Assembly: GCA_031268685.1 (NCBI GenBank)
Contig: JAIRWW010000147.1
Span: 1 to 19,885, forward strand
Source: Azoarcus sp.
Lineage (GTDB): Bacteria; Pseudomonadota; Gammaproteobacteria; Burkholderiales; Rhodocyclaceae
DNA: 19,885 nucleotides
Direction: 5' to 3'
Translations under genes and position numbers: made by a program
Shown: positions 7,703 through 14,734 of the stretch, piece by piece
Layout: every line of letters starts with the position of its first letter
Numbering within the stretch: the stretch's first letter is position 1
Notes under the pieces: generated by a model
Database searches by the model: none
The model's input: only the letters and a program-made list of their open reading frames with translations
What the model was told of the DNA's origin: nothing

Positions 7703-9118
7703 TCAAAGGCTGTAATACATGTCGAATTCGACCGGATGCGTGGTCATGCGGAAGCGGGTGATATCTTCCATTTTCAATTCGATGTAGGCATCAATGAAAT
7801 CGTTGGAGAACACTCCGCCGCGAGTCAGGAATTCACGATCTTTGTCGAGATAGTCGAGCGCCTGATCAAGACTGGAACACACGGTGGGAATCTTGGCGTC
7901 TTCTTCCGGCGGCAGGTCGTAGAGATTCTTGTCGGCGGGGTCGCCCGGATGAATCTTGTTCTGGATGCCGTCGAGACCGGCCATCGCCATCGCCGCAAAG
8001 GCGAGATAGGGATTGGCCGTGGGGTCGGGAAAGCGCACTTCGATGCGGCGGCCTTTGGGGCTGACAACGTAGGGAATGCGGATCGAAGCCGAGCGGTTAC
8101 GGGCGGAATAGGCAAGCTTCACCGGGGCCTCGAAGCCGGGCACCAGCCGCTTGTAGGAGTTGGTGCCGGGGTTGGTAATGGCGTTCAGCGCACGAGCATG
8201 CTTGATGATGCCGCCGATATAGTAAAGCGCGATTTCGGACAGTCCGGCATAGCCGTTGCCCGCGAAAAGATTCTGTCCATCCTTCCAGATCGATTGGTGC
8301 ACATGCATGCCGGAGCCGTTGTCGCCGACTATGGGCTTGGGCATGAAGGTGGCGGTTTTGCCGTACTGATGCGCGACGTTGTGCACGATGTATTTGAGGA
8401 TCTGCGTCCAGTCGGCGCGACGGGTCAAGGTGGTGAACCTGGTGCCGATCTCGCATTGCCCGGCGGTGGCGACTTCATGGTGATGCACTTCGACCGGAAC
8501 GCCGACGGATTCGAGCGCCAGCACCATAGCCGCGCGGATGTCGTTGAGGCTATCGACCGGCGGCACGGGGAAGTAGCCGCCCTTGACGCGCGGGCGGTGC
8601 CCGGTGTTGCCTCCTTCAAATTTTTCGGACGAAGACCACGCGGCTTCTTCGGAGAATATCTTGACGCAGGAGCCGGAGATGTCGACAGACCATTCGACGG
8701 CATCGAAGATGAAGAATTCGGGTTCCGGGCCGAAATAGGCGGTGTCGCCAATGCCGGTGCTCTTCAGGTAGGCTTCGGCGCGCTTGGCGATGGAGCGCGG
8801 GTCGCGGTCGTAGCCCTTGCCGTCCGACGGCTCGATGACATCGCAGCTCAGTACCAGGGTGGTTTCGTCGAAAAAGGGATCGATGTAGGCCGATTCGGCA
8901 TCAGGCAGCAGGATCATGTCGGAAGCCTGGATGCCTTTCCATCCGGCGATCGAGGAGCCGTCGAACATGTGGCCGCTCTCGAAGACTTCTTCTTCAAAGG
9001 CGGAGATGGGCACGCCGACGTGCTGCTCCTTGCCGCGGGTATCGGTAAAACGATAGTCAACGAAGCGAACCTCGTTTTCCTGGACCAACTTCATGACGTC
9101 TTGGGCGTTCATATTCAC
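7703..9118 (-). CDS. glnA: Glutamine synthetase, type I
   Basis: The 471-residue length is typical of GSI-beta. It condenses ammonia and glutamate with ATP to glutamine as a cytoplasmic dodecamer. Visible landmarks are the beta-grasp latch D53 ([10 protein letters not shown]), metal ligands in [10 protein letters not shown] (E132, E134), [13 protein letters not shown] (211-223), [16 protein letters not shown] (261-276), the flap glutamate E330 (VPGFEAP) and [10 protein letters not shown] (340-349). Y400 in [10 protein letters not shown] is the adenylylation site, so GlnE control is expected. ATG 9118 has AGGAG upstream. It has its own sigma-54 promoter and terminator, and so is a single-gene unit. 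Confidence 0.98.
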   Translation of the reverse strand: MNMNAQDVMKLVQENEVRFVDYRFTDTRGKEQHVGVPISAFEEEVFESGHMFDGSSIAGWKGIQASDMILLPDAESAYIDPFFDETTLVLSCDVIEPSDGKGYDRDPRSIAKRAEAYLKSTGIGDTAYFGPEPEFFIFDAVEWSVDISGSCVKIFSEEAAWSSSEKFEGGNTGHRPRVKGGYFPVPPVDSLNDIRAAMVLALESVGVPVEVHHHEVATAGQCEIGTRFTTLTRRADWTQILKYIVHNVAHQYGKTATFMPKPIVGDNGSGMHVHQSIWKDGQNLFAGNGYAGLSEIALYYIGGIIKHARALNAITNPGTNSYKRLVPGFEAPVKLAYSARNRSASIRIPYVVSPKGRRIEVRFPDPTANPYLAFAAMAMAGLDGIQNKIHPGDPADKNLYDLPPEEDAKIPTVCSSLDQALDYLDKDREFLTRGGVFSNDFIDAYIELKMEDITRFRMTTHPVEFDMYYSL

Positions 9119-9226
9119 TCCTGGTGTGATGGTGCGATATTTACGGGAATCCGGGTGGAAAAGCCATTCGCTACAGGTGTAGCAGAGTCTGTTTCGACGG
9201 ACGGACTTTCGTTGCCGCGGAGCCTA

Positions 9227-9241
9227 GCAGTATCCGTGCCA
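9227..9241 (-). promoter_or_regulatory. Sigma-54 promoter of glnA
   Basis: The minus strand reads TGGCACGGATACTGC, matching the sigma-54 consensus TGGCAC-N5-TTGC at all invariant bases (GG at -24, GC at -12, correct spacing). Transcription should start near 9215, leaving a leader of roughly 95 bases before the glnA ATG. Together with the upstream NtrC-type sites this indicates nitrogen-limitation control. Confidence 0.9.
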
Positions 9242-9303
9242 TCGAGATTCGGCTTGCCGCGCATTGTGTCATAAGAAAAAAAGAAAAGCTGAAAATGATG
9301 CTT

Positions 9304-9350
9304 TGCACCATATTGGTGCCACATGGGACGTTTCGCCTCTTTATGGTGCA
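9304..9350 (-). promoter_or_regulatory. Two NtrC-type enhancer sites upstream of glnA
   Basis: TGCACCATATTGGTGCC (9304-9320) is nearly identical to the NtrC consensus TGCACC-N5-GGTGCA. A second, half-conserved site with one clear TGCACC arm lies at 9334-9350, centred 30 bases away, or about three helical turns. They are some 90-135 bases upstream of the predicted start site, the usual enhancer distance. An A/T tract at 9274-9287 between them and the promoter may assist looping. The distal site overlaps the last codons of the neighbouring efflux gene. Confidence 0.85.
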
Positions 9351-10522
9351 AGAAGGACGTAATAAACGATTTTGCGATAGTGGGGGCGCGCAACTAGCCA
9401 GACGTCCGTGCGCCGCCTGAGCGCATCGATGTCGGCGGGACAGGCGTCCGGCGCGAAATAGACTTCGACTTCTATATGGCGGTCGAAGTAATGCAACTGA
9501 AGGCGCTGAAAGGGCGGGATGCCGGTGTTTTCGCCGTTCTCGCGCTCATCTGCCACAAGAACGGCAAGTTCCTCGATCACAGCGGCGCGCGAGGGAAGGC
9601 GCTCGCCGCCGGATGTCGTCTGTCCATCGTCTTCGGTGTCGATGTGAACCAGCACTTCGCTCACATCCGGATGCGCGGCGCGCACGGCAAGCGCCACATT
9701 GTCCGAAATGTAATGCCCCTCCGAGACGGTGATGCGCGGGTCGACCTGGACGTGGGCATCGCACAGTACGCGCTGGGCCATGTGGCGGGTGCGCAGTTCG
9801 TGCAGACCGGCAACGCCCGGCGTCCCAGCTATGGTCTGGCGCATGCGGGCGAGTTCTTCAGGCGGCAAGCCGGTGTCGATTAATTCGCGCACCGCGTTCC
9901 AGCCCAGGCGTATGCCCATGCGCAGAATGAGAAAGCCGACCACGGCGGCGGCAAGCGGCTCCAGGAATGGGTAGCCAGCAAGGCTGCCGCCGATGCCGAT
10001 GGCCACGACCAGCGAAGAAGCCGCATCGGAACGGGCATGCCATGCATTGGCTTCGAGCAAGGGAGCGCGCAGACGCCGCCCGGCGGCAAGCGTGAATCGG
10101 GAAAGCGTCTCCTTCGCCGCCAGGGTGAAGAGCGCCATGATTAGCGCCGCCGGATGCAAGGGCGTTTGCGCGTCCATGTGTTGCAGCCGGATGCCGGAAG
10201 TCCACAAAAAACCGATGCCGACCGCGGCCAGCGATGCGCCAAGCATGAGCGAAGTCGCCGTCTCGATCCGTCCGTGGCCGTAAGGATGATCGAGATCGGC
10301 GGGATCGGCGCCATGCCGCCCCGCCGCCAACACCATGAAATCTGTAATCAAATCCGAGAGCGTATGCGCAGCATCGGCCACCAGGCTGAAGGCTTGGGCA
10401 AAAAGGCCGACAGCGATCTGACCAAGCGTAAGCGCGGAATTTGTAACGATTGCTACCAGCGTGACGCGCCGGATCGCGCGTGCGCGCGTGGCGCTTTCGT
10501 CGCTGGATGTGAGCGGAATCAT
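9341..10522 (-). CDS. Cation diffusion facilitator (CDF) family metal efflux transporter
   Basis: The 393-residue protein has about six transmembrane segments in its first 215 residues. Metal-site motifs are H53-x3-D57 in TM2 (ADAAHTLSD) and H162-x3-D166 in TM5 (WHARSD), plus HPYGHGRIET (79-88) after TM2, all typical of CDF metal/proton antiporters. The HxxxD form in TM2 favours zinc, possibly cadmium or cobalt, over manganese. The cytoplasmic dimerisation domain (about 215-295) is followed by roughly 95 further residues, so the protein is longer than the usual 300. ATG 10522 lacks a clear ribosome binding site. It is divergent from the rhodanese gene, and its 3' end contains the distal glnA enhancer site. 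Confidence 0.9.
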   Translation of the reverse strand: MIPLTSSDESATRARAIRRVTLVAIVTNSALTLGQIAVGLFAQAFSLVADAAHTLSDLITDFMVLAAGRHGADPADLDHPYGHGRIETATSLMLGASLAAVGIGFLWTSGIRLQHMDAQTPLHPAALIMALFTLAAKETLSRFTLAAGRRLRAPLLEANAWHARSDAASSLVVAIGIGGSLAGYPFLEPLAAAVVGFLILRMGIRLGWNAVRELIDTGLPPEELARMRQTIAGTPGVAGLHELRTRHMAQRVLCDAHVQVDPRITVSEGHYISDNVALAVRAAHPDVSEVLVHIDTEDDGQTTSGGERLPSRAAVIEELAVLVADERENGENTGIPPFQRLQLHYFDRHIEVEVYFAPDACPADIDALRRRTDVWLVARPHYRKIVYYVLLAP

Positions 10523-10543
10523 GAGATGACGGGACAGGGAGGT

Positions 10544-10549
10544 TATACT
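10544..10549 (+). promoter_or_regulatory. Possible -10 element for the rhodanese-nadA unit
   Basis: TATACT lies 28 bases before the rhodanese start in the 55-base divergent gap. It matches five of six -10 bases. No good -35 stands at the right distance (ATGAGA at 10521-10526 is poor), so an activator or a different promoter cannot be excluded. Confidence 0.3.
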
Positions 10550-10577
10550 CGTGGCCCGATTTTAGCCGGATATCGAC

Positions 10578-11030
10578 ATGGGAACCCTCAACGCCCTACT
10601 CGATCTGGCGCAGCAACGCGCCATCGAACTTGGATTATCTTATCAGGGCGCACTGACGCCGACCGAAGCCTGGCAGATATGGCAGCTTGCCCCTGGAGCA
10701 AAACTCATCGACATCCGTACCCGCGCCGAACTCGAATGGGTTGGACGTATTCCGGGTACGGTCGATATCGAATACGAGCTTTGGCCCAGCGGGCAGGTCA
10801 ACAATCGTTTCATGATGCAATTGCGCCAGTCGGTCAGCCCCGAGGCGCTGGTAATGTTCATTTGCCGTTCCGGGCGGCGCTCCGACGACACCGCAAGTCT
10901 CGCCGCCCGTTCCGGCTACAGCAATTGCTACAACGTCCTTGAAGGCTTTGAAGGTTCGCTCGATGCGAACAGCCAGCGCAGCCACGTTGGCGGCTGGAAA
11001 CTCGCCGGCCTGCCCTGGGAACAGGCATGA
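10578..11030 (+). CDS. Single-domain rhodanese-like sulfurtransferase
   Basis: The 150-residue protein has one rhodanese domain (about 26-125) preceded by a short helical segment. IDIRTRAELEWVGRIPGT (44-61) is the typical rhodanese strand-helix, and C96 in the loop CRSGRRS (96-102) is the catalytic persulfide-forming cysteine. The loop is six residues after the cysteine, as in sulfur-transferring rather than phosphatase-like members. There is no signal peptide, so it should be cytoplasmic. The stop overlaps the nadA start (ATGA at 11027-11030), which implies coupled translation. The donor and acceptor of its sulfur are unknown; NadA maturation is one possibility. Confidence 0.88.
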   Translation: MGTLNALLDLAQQRAIELGLSYQGALTPTEAWQIWQLAPGAKLIDIRTRAELEWVGRIPGTVDIEYELWPSGQVNNRFMMQLRQSVSPEALVMFICRSGRRSDDTASLAARSGYSNCYNVLEGFEGSLDANSQRSHVGGWKLAGLPWEQA

Positions 11031-12154
11031 GCGGCATCCGTGAGGAATATCGCATGCAGGCCGCGGGTTTAAGTTTCGAGCATTTCGGCGCGCTCACCGA
11101 AGTTGAAGCGCAGGAGCGCATCCTTGATGCGCGCGCGCGGCTTGGCAAGCGCGCCGTATTGCTTTGCCACCACTACCAGCGCGCCGATGTCTATCGCCAT
11201 GCCGACCTGACGGGCGATTCGCTCAAGCTTGCCCGGCTGGCGGCGCAAACCGACGCGGAATTCATCGTCTTTTGCGGCGTGCATTTCATGGCCGAGGTCG
11301 CCGACATCCTGTCGCGGCCCGAGCAGACCGCCATCCTGCCCGATCTGGCTGCCGGCTGTTCTATGGCCGACATGGCCAATCTGGCGAAAGTCGAACGTTG
11401 CTGGCGCGAACTCACCGACATACTGGGCGCGCCGGACGAAAAAATCACGCCTGTCACCTATATCAATTCCGCCGCTGACCTGAAAGCGTTTTGCGGTGAA
11501 CACGGCGGCATCGTCTGTACATCGACAAACGCACCCAAAATCGTCGATTGGGCGCTCGCACGCCGCGAAAAAGTACTGTTTTTCCCAGATCAGCATTTGG
11601 GCCGCTGGACGGGCTTCAAAAAAGGCATCGCCCTCGACCATATGGCGGTTTGGGACCCCGATCTCGAAAACGGCGGACTCACCCCGAAAGAAATAGAAAA
11701 CGCTCGCATCCTGCTTTGGAAAGGGCACTGTTCGGTGCATCAAATGTTCCAGGTCGAACACATTAAGCAATGGCGCGCGCAATACCCGGACGGTCAGGTG
11801 GTTTCGCACCCCGAATGCAATCTGGACGTCTGCCGCGAATCCGATTACGTCGGTTCCACCGAATACATTCGTGACACCATCACCGAAGCGCCAGCCAATA
11901 CCCGCTGGCTGGTCGGCACTGAGCTTAATCTGGTCAATCGCCTCGCGGAGCAAATGAAACCACAAGGCAAGACAGTCCAGTTCATGGCTCCGATGGTATG
12001 CATGTGCTCAACGATGCAGCGCATCGACCCACAGCATTTGGCCTGGACGCTGGAAAATCTCGCTGCTGGTCAAGTGGTGAACCCGATTCGTGTACCGGCA
12101 AGCGAAGCCGAACCCGCGCGGGCGGCATTGGCGAGAATGTTGGAAATTTCCTGA
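11027..12154 (+). CDS. nadA: Quinolinate synthase NadA
   Basis: NadA condenses iminoaspartate with dihydroxyacetone phosphate to quinolinate, the precursor of NAD, using an oxygen-sensitive 4Fe-4S cluster with three cysteine ligands. In the 375 residues these are most likely C111 (AAGCSMADMA), C264 (VSHPECNLDV) and C327 or C325 (APMVCMCSTM). HHYQRADVYRHADLTGDS (48-65) and FCGVHFMAE (82-90) are further family motifs. It overlaps the rhodanese by four bases and ends just before a bidirectional terminator. nadB and nadC are not in the window. An extra N-terminal stretch of about 25 residues is normal for the longer bacterial form. Confidence 0.96.
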   Translation: MSGIREEYRMQAAGLSFEHFGALTEVEAQERILDARARLGKRAVLLCHHYQRADVYRHADLTGDSLKLARLAAQTDAEFIVFCGVHFMAEVADILSRPEQTAILPDLAAGCSMADMANLAKVERCWRELTDILGAPDEKITPVTYINSAADLKAFCGEHGGIVCTSTNAPKIVDWALARREKVLFFPDQHLGRWTGFKKGIALDHMAVWDPDLENGGLTPKEIENARILLWKGHCSVHQMFQVEHIKQWRAQYPDGQVVSHPECNLDVCRESDYVGSTEYIRDTITEAPANTRWLVGTELNLVNRLAEQMKPQGKTVQFMAPMVCMCSTMQRIDPQHLAWTLENLAAGQVVNPIRVPASEAEPARAALARMLEIS

Positions 12155-12188
12155 AATCCATTCACGGGGATTTGCTTGCCCCCCAAGC

Positions 12189-12224
12189 GATAAAAAAACC
12201 GCGCATCAACGCGGTTTTTTTATC
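12189..12224. terminator. Bidirectional Rho-independent terminator between nadA and the DUF411 gene
   Basis: A perfect 15-bp inverted repeat, GATAAAAAAACCGCG/CGCGGTTTTTTTATC, has a six-base loop (12204-12209). The GC core CCGCG is flanked by seven A on one side and seven T on the other, so it should terminate in both directions. The genes on either side converge on it. Confidence 0.93.
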
Positions 12225-12240
12225 GTTCGGAATGCGTATT

Positions 12241-12705
12241 TCAACGCGCAGAATGATGTTGAAACACGCGCGCTTCGCCATCCCGGATTACCAGCATAAC
12301 GTCGTAATCTTGTGGCGTGCCGAATTCCATGCCTGGCGCACCTACGGGCATGCCCGGCGCGGCCAGCCCAATGGCTTCGGGCTGCTCGTCCAGCAAGCGC
12401 CGCAGGTCGCTGGCGGGAACATGCCCTTCGATCAAGTATTTACCGACCTTGGCCGTATGGCAGGAAGCGTAACCCTGCGGCATTCCAAGCTTTTCACGCA
12501 TTGCGGACACATCATCCACGATGTGGCTTCGCACTGTAAAACCCGCGGCGCGCAAATGCGCTTCCCACCCGCCGCAGCAAGCACAACTCGCGCTTTTATA
12601 AACATCGGCGGCAGGCGGATCGCCAGCCCACAGCGACGGGGACAGAGGCAAAGACAGGGCAAATGCGGCGGCTAGCGAAAACACGAGCAGGACACGGCGT
12701 TTCAT
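12241..12705 (-). CDS. DUF411 family periplasmic metal-binding protein
   Basis: I chose ATG 12705 (154 residues), which begins a clear signal peptide (MKRRVLLVFSLAAAFALSL, cleavage likely near residue 27 after LWA) and has GGAG eight bases upstream. The longer frame to 12849 is unsupported. The mature protein has the DUF411 pattern: a CxCC motif C41, C43, C44 (SASCACCGGW), then GYASCHTA (C82), GHVPASDLRRLL (94-105) and a Met/Gly/Pro segment PGMPVGAPGME (117-127). The family is often found near copper-resistance genes and is thought to bind copper, but no function is established. It is divergent from the radical SAM gene. Confidence 0.88.
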   Translation of the reverse strand: MKRRVLLVFSLAAAFALSLPLSPSLWAGDPPAADVYKSASCACCGGWEAHLRAAGFTVRSHIVDDVSAMREKLGMPQGYASCHTAKVGKYLIEGHVPASDLRRLLDEQPEAIGLAAPGMPVGAPGMEFGTPQDYDVMLVIRDGEARVFQHHSAR

Positions 12706-12848
12706 GGAAGGCGCTCCGGAGGGAAAGAACCGGCATGATGTTACCGCTATGGAAGCGCAAAGCAATCGCATGATTGCTTTGGAAGCGGACATCGCCCGCC
12801 GGGTTCGGGGTACAGTTCTTCGTCCCGTGTTTTCCCGGCGCTGCCCCA

Positions 12849-13694
12849 ATGCTGACCGTCTCCGATCACGACCGCTATCTCTCCGGTCTCGTCTACGTAT
12901 ATCCCGTACTTTCCCGGCGGGCGGGCGGGGTATCGGTGGGGATCAATCTAAACCCAAACAATGCCTGCAACTGGCATTGCGCTTATTGCCAGGTCCCCAA
13001 TCTGACGCGGGGCAAAGCGCCGAAGATCGACCTCGACAGGCTGGAAGCTGAATTGCGGGGTTTTCTCGCCGCCATATGCAGGGGCGAATGGCTTGCCCGT
13101 AATGCGCCAGAAGGCGCGCGGGTGTTGAAGGATCTGGCGTTTTCAGGCAATGGCGAGCCAACAAGCGCGGCGGAATTCGCCGATGCCGTGGCGCTTGTGG
13201 CGCAGATACGCTCCGAATTCGCGCTGGACCGGGAAGTTGCCCTGCGCTTGATCAGCAACGGCAGCCTGTTGGCACAGGCGCGCGTGCAAGAAGGCATTCG
13301 CCGTCTAGCGCAGGCAGGCGGCGAAGTTTGGTTCAAGCTTGATGCTGGCAAGGCCGATGCAACAGCGAAAATCAATGGCGTCAGGCTGGCTCCGCGCCTG
13401 GCCGCCCGCAATCTGGCGATTTGCAAAGCCCTGTGCCCTACCTGGGTGCAAACCTGCGTTTTCCGCTGGGATGGACAAGCTCCGGATGATGCCGAACTCG
13501 GGGCCTATCTCGATATGCTCGATCATGCGAAAAGCGGCGACGGCAGAGCAATTGAGGGCGTCTTGCTTTATGGAGTCGCCCGACCGTCCTTGCAGCCAGA
13601 GGGGGCGCACATCAGCCCCTTGTCGGCGGCAGAACTTGCCATGATCGTAGACCGCATAAAAGAAAAAGGGCTGACGGTTCACGTCAGCCCATGA
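12849..13694 (+). CDS. Radical SAM protein of unknown substrate
   Basis: The 281-residue protein has the radical SAM cluster motif C40-x3-C44-x2-C47 (NNACNWHCAYCQVP), which binds a 4Fe-4S cluster and S-adenosylmethionine, and a GNGEPT motif for SAM binding. I chose ATG 12849, which starts conserved-looking sequence (MLTVSDHDRYLSGLVYVYPVLSRR); the ORF extends to 12774 with no support, though no clear ribosome binding site marks 12849 either. It resembles the COG0731-like iron-sulfur oxidoreductases often annotated only as radical SAM in betaproteobacteria. I see no additional cysteine-rich cluster domain, and the neighbours give no clue to the reaction. The last 35 bases contain the terminator of the convergent gene. 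Confidence 0.85.
   Translation: MLTVSDHDRYLSGLVYVYPVLSRRAGGVSVGINLNPNNACNWHCAYCQVPNLTRGKAPKIDLDRLEAELRGFLAAICRGEWLARNAPEGARVLKDLAFSGNGEPTSAAEFADAVALVAQIRSEFALDREVALRLISNGSLLAQARVQEGIRRLAQAGGEVWFKLDAGKADATAKINGVRLAPRLAARNLAICKALCPTWVQTCVFRWDGQAPDDAELGAYLDMLDHAKSGDGRAIEGVLLYGVARPSLQPEGAHISPLSAAELAMIVDRIKEKGLTVHVSP
13656..13690 (-). terminator. Terminator for the XRE gene, inside the radical SAM 3' end
   Basis: GGGCTGACG (13668-13676) and CGTCAGCCC (13682-13690) form a 9-bp stem with a five-base loop. On the minus strand the stem runs into TTTTTCTTTT, so it terminates the XRE transcript about 60 bases past its stop. No T-run follows on the plus strand. Confidence 0.8.
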
Positions 13695-13750
13695 TGGAAA
13701 AGCCTGCACGGCAGGCCGGGGAAGCATCTTGCCCGCCCCCCGACCATAGC

Positions 13751-14050
13751 TCAGACTTTTTTCTTCTTGGAAGTCCGCGCTTCTTTCTTCAAGTTCTTGT
13801 ACAGCTCGGGGTTGCTGGTCTTGAGATATTCGGCAACATCGAAATCTTCCTTCTTGACCTTGGTGATGTCGATTTGCTCGATATGCACCAGGCGCAGAAG
13901 CGCCTGAACGGGGCGGGGAATGTTGCGCCCGCTCTCGTAGCGCGAGCCGCCGCTTTGGGTAACGCCGATTTTCGACCAGAATTGAGATTGATTCAGGCCG
14001 AGCTTGCGGCGAATTTCACGTACATCAACGGGCTGTTCAGTGGTTTTCAT
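13751..14050 (-). CDS. Small XRE-type helix-turn-helix regulator
   Basis: The 99-residue protein has one helix-turn-helix domain at about 9-55. The recognition region is GVTQSGGSRYESGRNIPRPV (29-48), preceded by VREIRRKLGLNQSQFWSKI, the XRE/Cro pattern. The C-terminal half is charged and ends in a lysine tail (SKKKKV). It has no sensor domain. I recall similar proteins, conserved in betaproteobacteria and without a known target. ATG 14050 has AAGGA seven bases upstream. It lies divergent from the cysK-encapsulin operon across 684 bases, so a role in its control is possible but only by proximity. Confidence 0.88.
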   Translation of the reverse strand: MKTTEQPVDVREIRRKLGLNQSQFWSKIGVTQSGGSRYESGRNIPRPVQALLRLVHIEQIDITKVKKEDFDVAEYLKTSNPELYKNLKKEARTSKKKKV

Positions 14051-14124
14051 GATTGCGTCCTTAGTGATTAGCAGAGTTGCGAGGAAATACGCTCCTGGTT
14101 GAGGTGGTTTGCCTGCCGGTTTCC

Positions 14125-14182
14125 ATTGTAGGAGGTATCCGGCTGATGCATATTGTAGTATACAGCACTTTTTCTATACAAT
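14125..14182. promoter_or_regulatory. Repeated ATTGTA elements with divergent promoter candidates
   Basis: ATTGTA occurs at 14125-14130 and 14152-14157 and inverted (TACAAT) at 14177-14182, evenly spaced by 25-27 bases. On the minus strand TTGTAT (14181-14176) and TACAAT (14157-14152) with 18 bases between would serve as a promoter for the XRE gene. On the plus strand TTGTAG (14153-14158), 16 bases and TATACA (14175-14180) would do for rightward transcription. The even spacing suggests operators, perhaps for autoregulation. Confidence 0.4.
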
Positions 14183-14226
14183 GGGAATAATTAACGCCAT
14201 GCGGTTAACCACAATAACAACGGTCT

Positions 14227-14424
14227 ATGATGCAAGACTTGCGGCAACAGACGGACGTCAATTCCAATCGCATCAGAGAAAACTCCTTGCTTGGTCATTG
14301 GTTGATCAAAAGAGCAGGTCCGGAACGAGTCCGGCAGGCTCTTGCTTGGTTAAGTTGTAAAAATATCTGCAATATATACCATTGTGAGAAAAATGTGAAA
14401 AATTACCATGGGGTTTGTGATTAA
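14227..14424 (+). CDS. Possible small protein, 65 residues, unsupported
   Basis: The frame starts at ATG 14227 about 45 bases after the plus-strand promoter candidate, and reads through ENSLLGHWLIKRAGPERVRQ, a plausible amphipathic helical stretch. There is no real ribosome binding site, codon use is mixed, and the C-terminal half (KNICNIYHCEKNVKNYHG) looks like translated AT-rich spacer. I do not recognise it. It may be chance or the remnant of a gene. Confidence 0.2.
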   Translation: MMQDLRQQTDVNSNRIRENSLLGHWLIKRAGPERVRQALAWLSCKNICNIYHCEKNVKNYHGVCD

Positions 14425-14443
14425 TTGCTACATTCCCCGTCTC

Positions 14444-14499
14444 ATCCCAACGAAACGCCGCGAGGTCCGAAGAACGAGCCGAAGCGTCTCCGTTGGGAT
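14444..14499. repeat. 56-base imperfect inverted repeat (hairpin)
   Basis: ATCCCAACG (14444-14452) pairs perfectly with CGTTGGGAT (14491-14499). After one bulged base at 14490 the pairing continues with AAACGC/GCGTCT, with one mismatch, for about 14 pairs in total around a 25-base loop. There is no T-run on either side, so it is not a simple terminator. Confidence 0.6.
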
Positions 14500-14687
14500 A
14501 TCGGCATTCCATACCAGACACTTAGGCCATGATGACGTCCGCGCGGCAATATGCCCGGAAAACGCTACAGTGCAAAAACATCCGGGTGTTGCATTCATGC
14601 CATACCCCTGCCCATGAGCATCGAACATGTGCCCGAGGCATAAAGAAAACTATACTTATAACTTTCCCATACTTGGAAACATTGGGG

Positions 14688-14703
14688 CACTGTCCTTACA
14701 GTG
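14688..14703. promoter_or_regulatory. Palindrome upstream of cysK
   Basis: CACTGT-CCTT-ACAGTG is a perfect 6-bp inverted repeat with a four-base spacer, 31 bases before the cysK start. It is placed where it could be a regulator site overlapping a promoter or a small leader hairpin. TTGGAA at 14673-14678 is 17 bases before TCCTTACA-type sequence, but the -10 match is poor. Confidence 0.35.
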
Positions 14704-14734
14704 ACAGGCACCATTCCTACCCTGGAGATCCGTC

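Larger units (their letters stand above)
14051..14734. other. Long intergenic region before the cysK-encapsulin operon
   Basis: This 684-base stretch is clearly less GC-rich than its surroundings. It holds repeated ATTGTA elements and divergent promoter candidates (14125-14182), a weak small ORF (14227-14424), a long imperfect hairpin (14444-14499), and a palindrome (14688-14703) near cysK. cysK has GGAGA at 14724-14728. No gene in it is convincing, and I cannot identify CysB or other activator sites with confidence. Confidence 0.6.

Noticed and set aside
7482-7706. A 74-residue minus-strand frame between glnA and flhD
   Set aside because: It is built from the glnA terminator and degenerate repeat sequence, and contains the peptide pattern typical of translated repeats.
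7736-9274. A 512-codon open frame on the plus strand opposite glnA
   Set aside because: It is antisense to an unmistakable glutamine synthetase with all active-site motifs. Its length reflects GC-rich codon structure, and the translation shows no known domain.
13702-13716. GCCTGC-ACG-GCAGGC as a terminator of the radical SAM gene
   Set aside because: The stem is short with a three-base loop and is followed by CGGGG rather than a T-run.
14444-14499. Integron attC site
   Set aside because: The arms resemble attC core boxes (CCAAC, GTTGG) and there is a bulged base, but the GTTRRRY consensus fails at its last base. There is no integrase, no cassette array and no second site.
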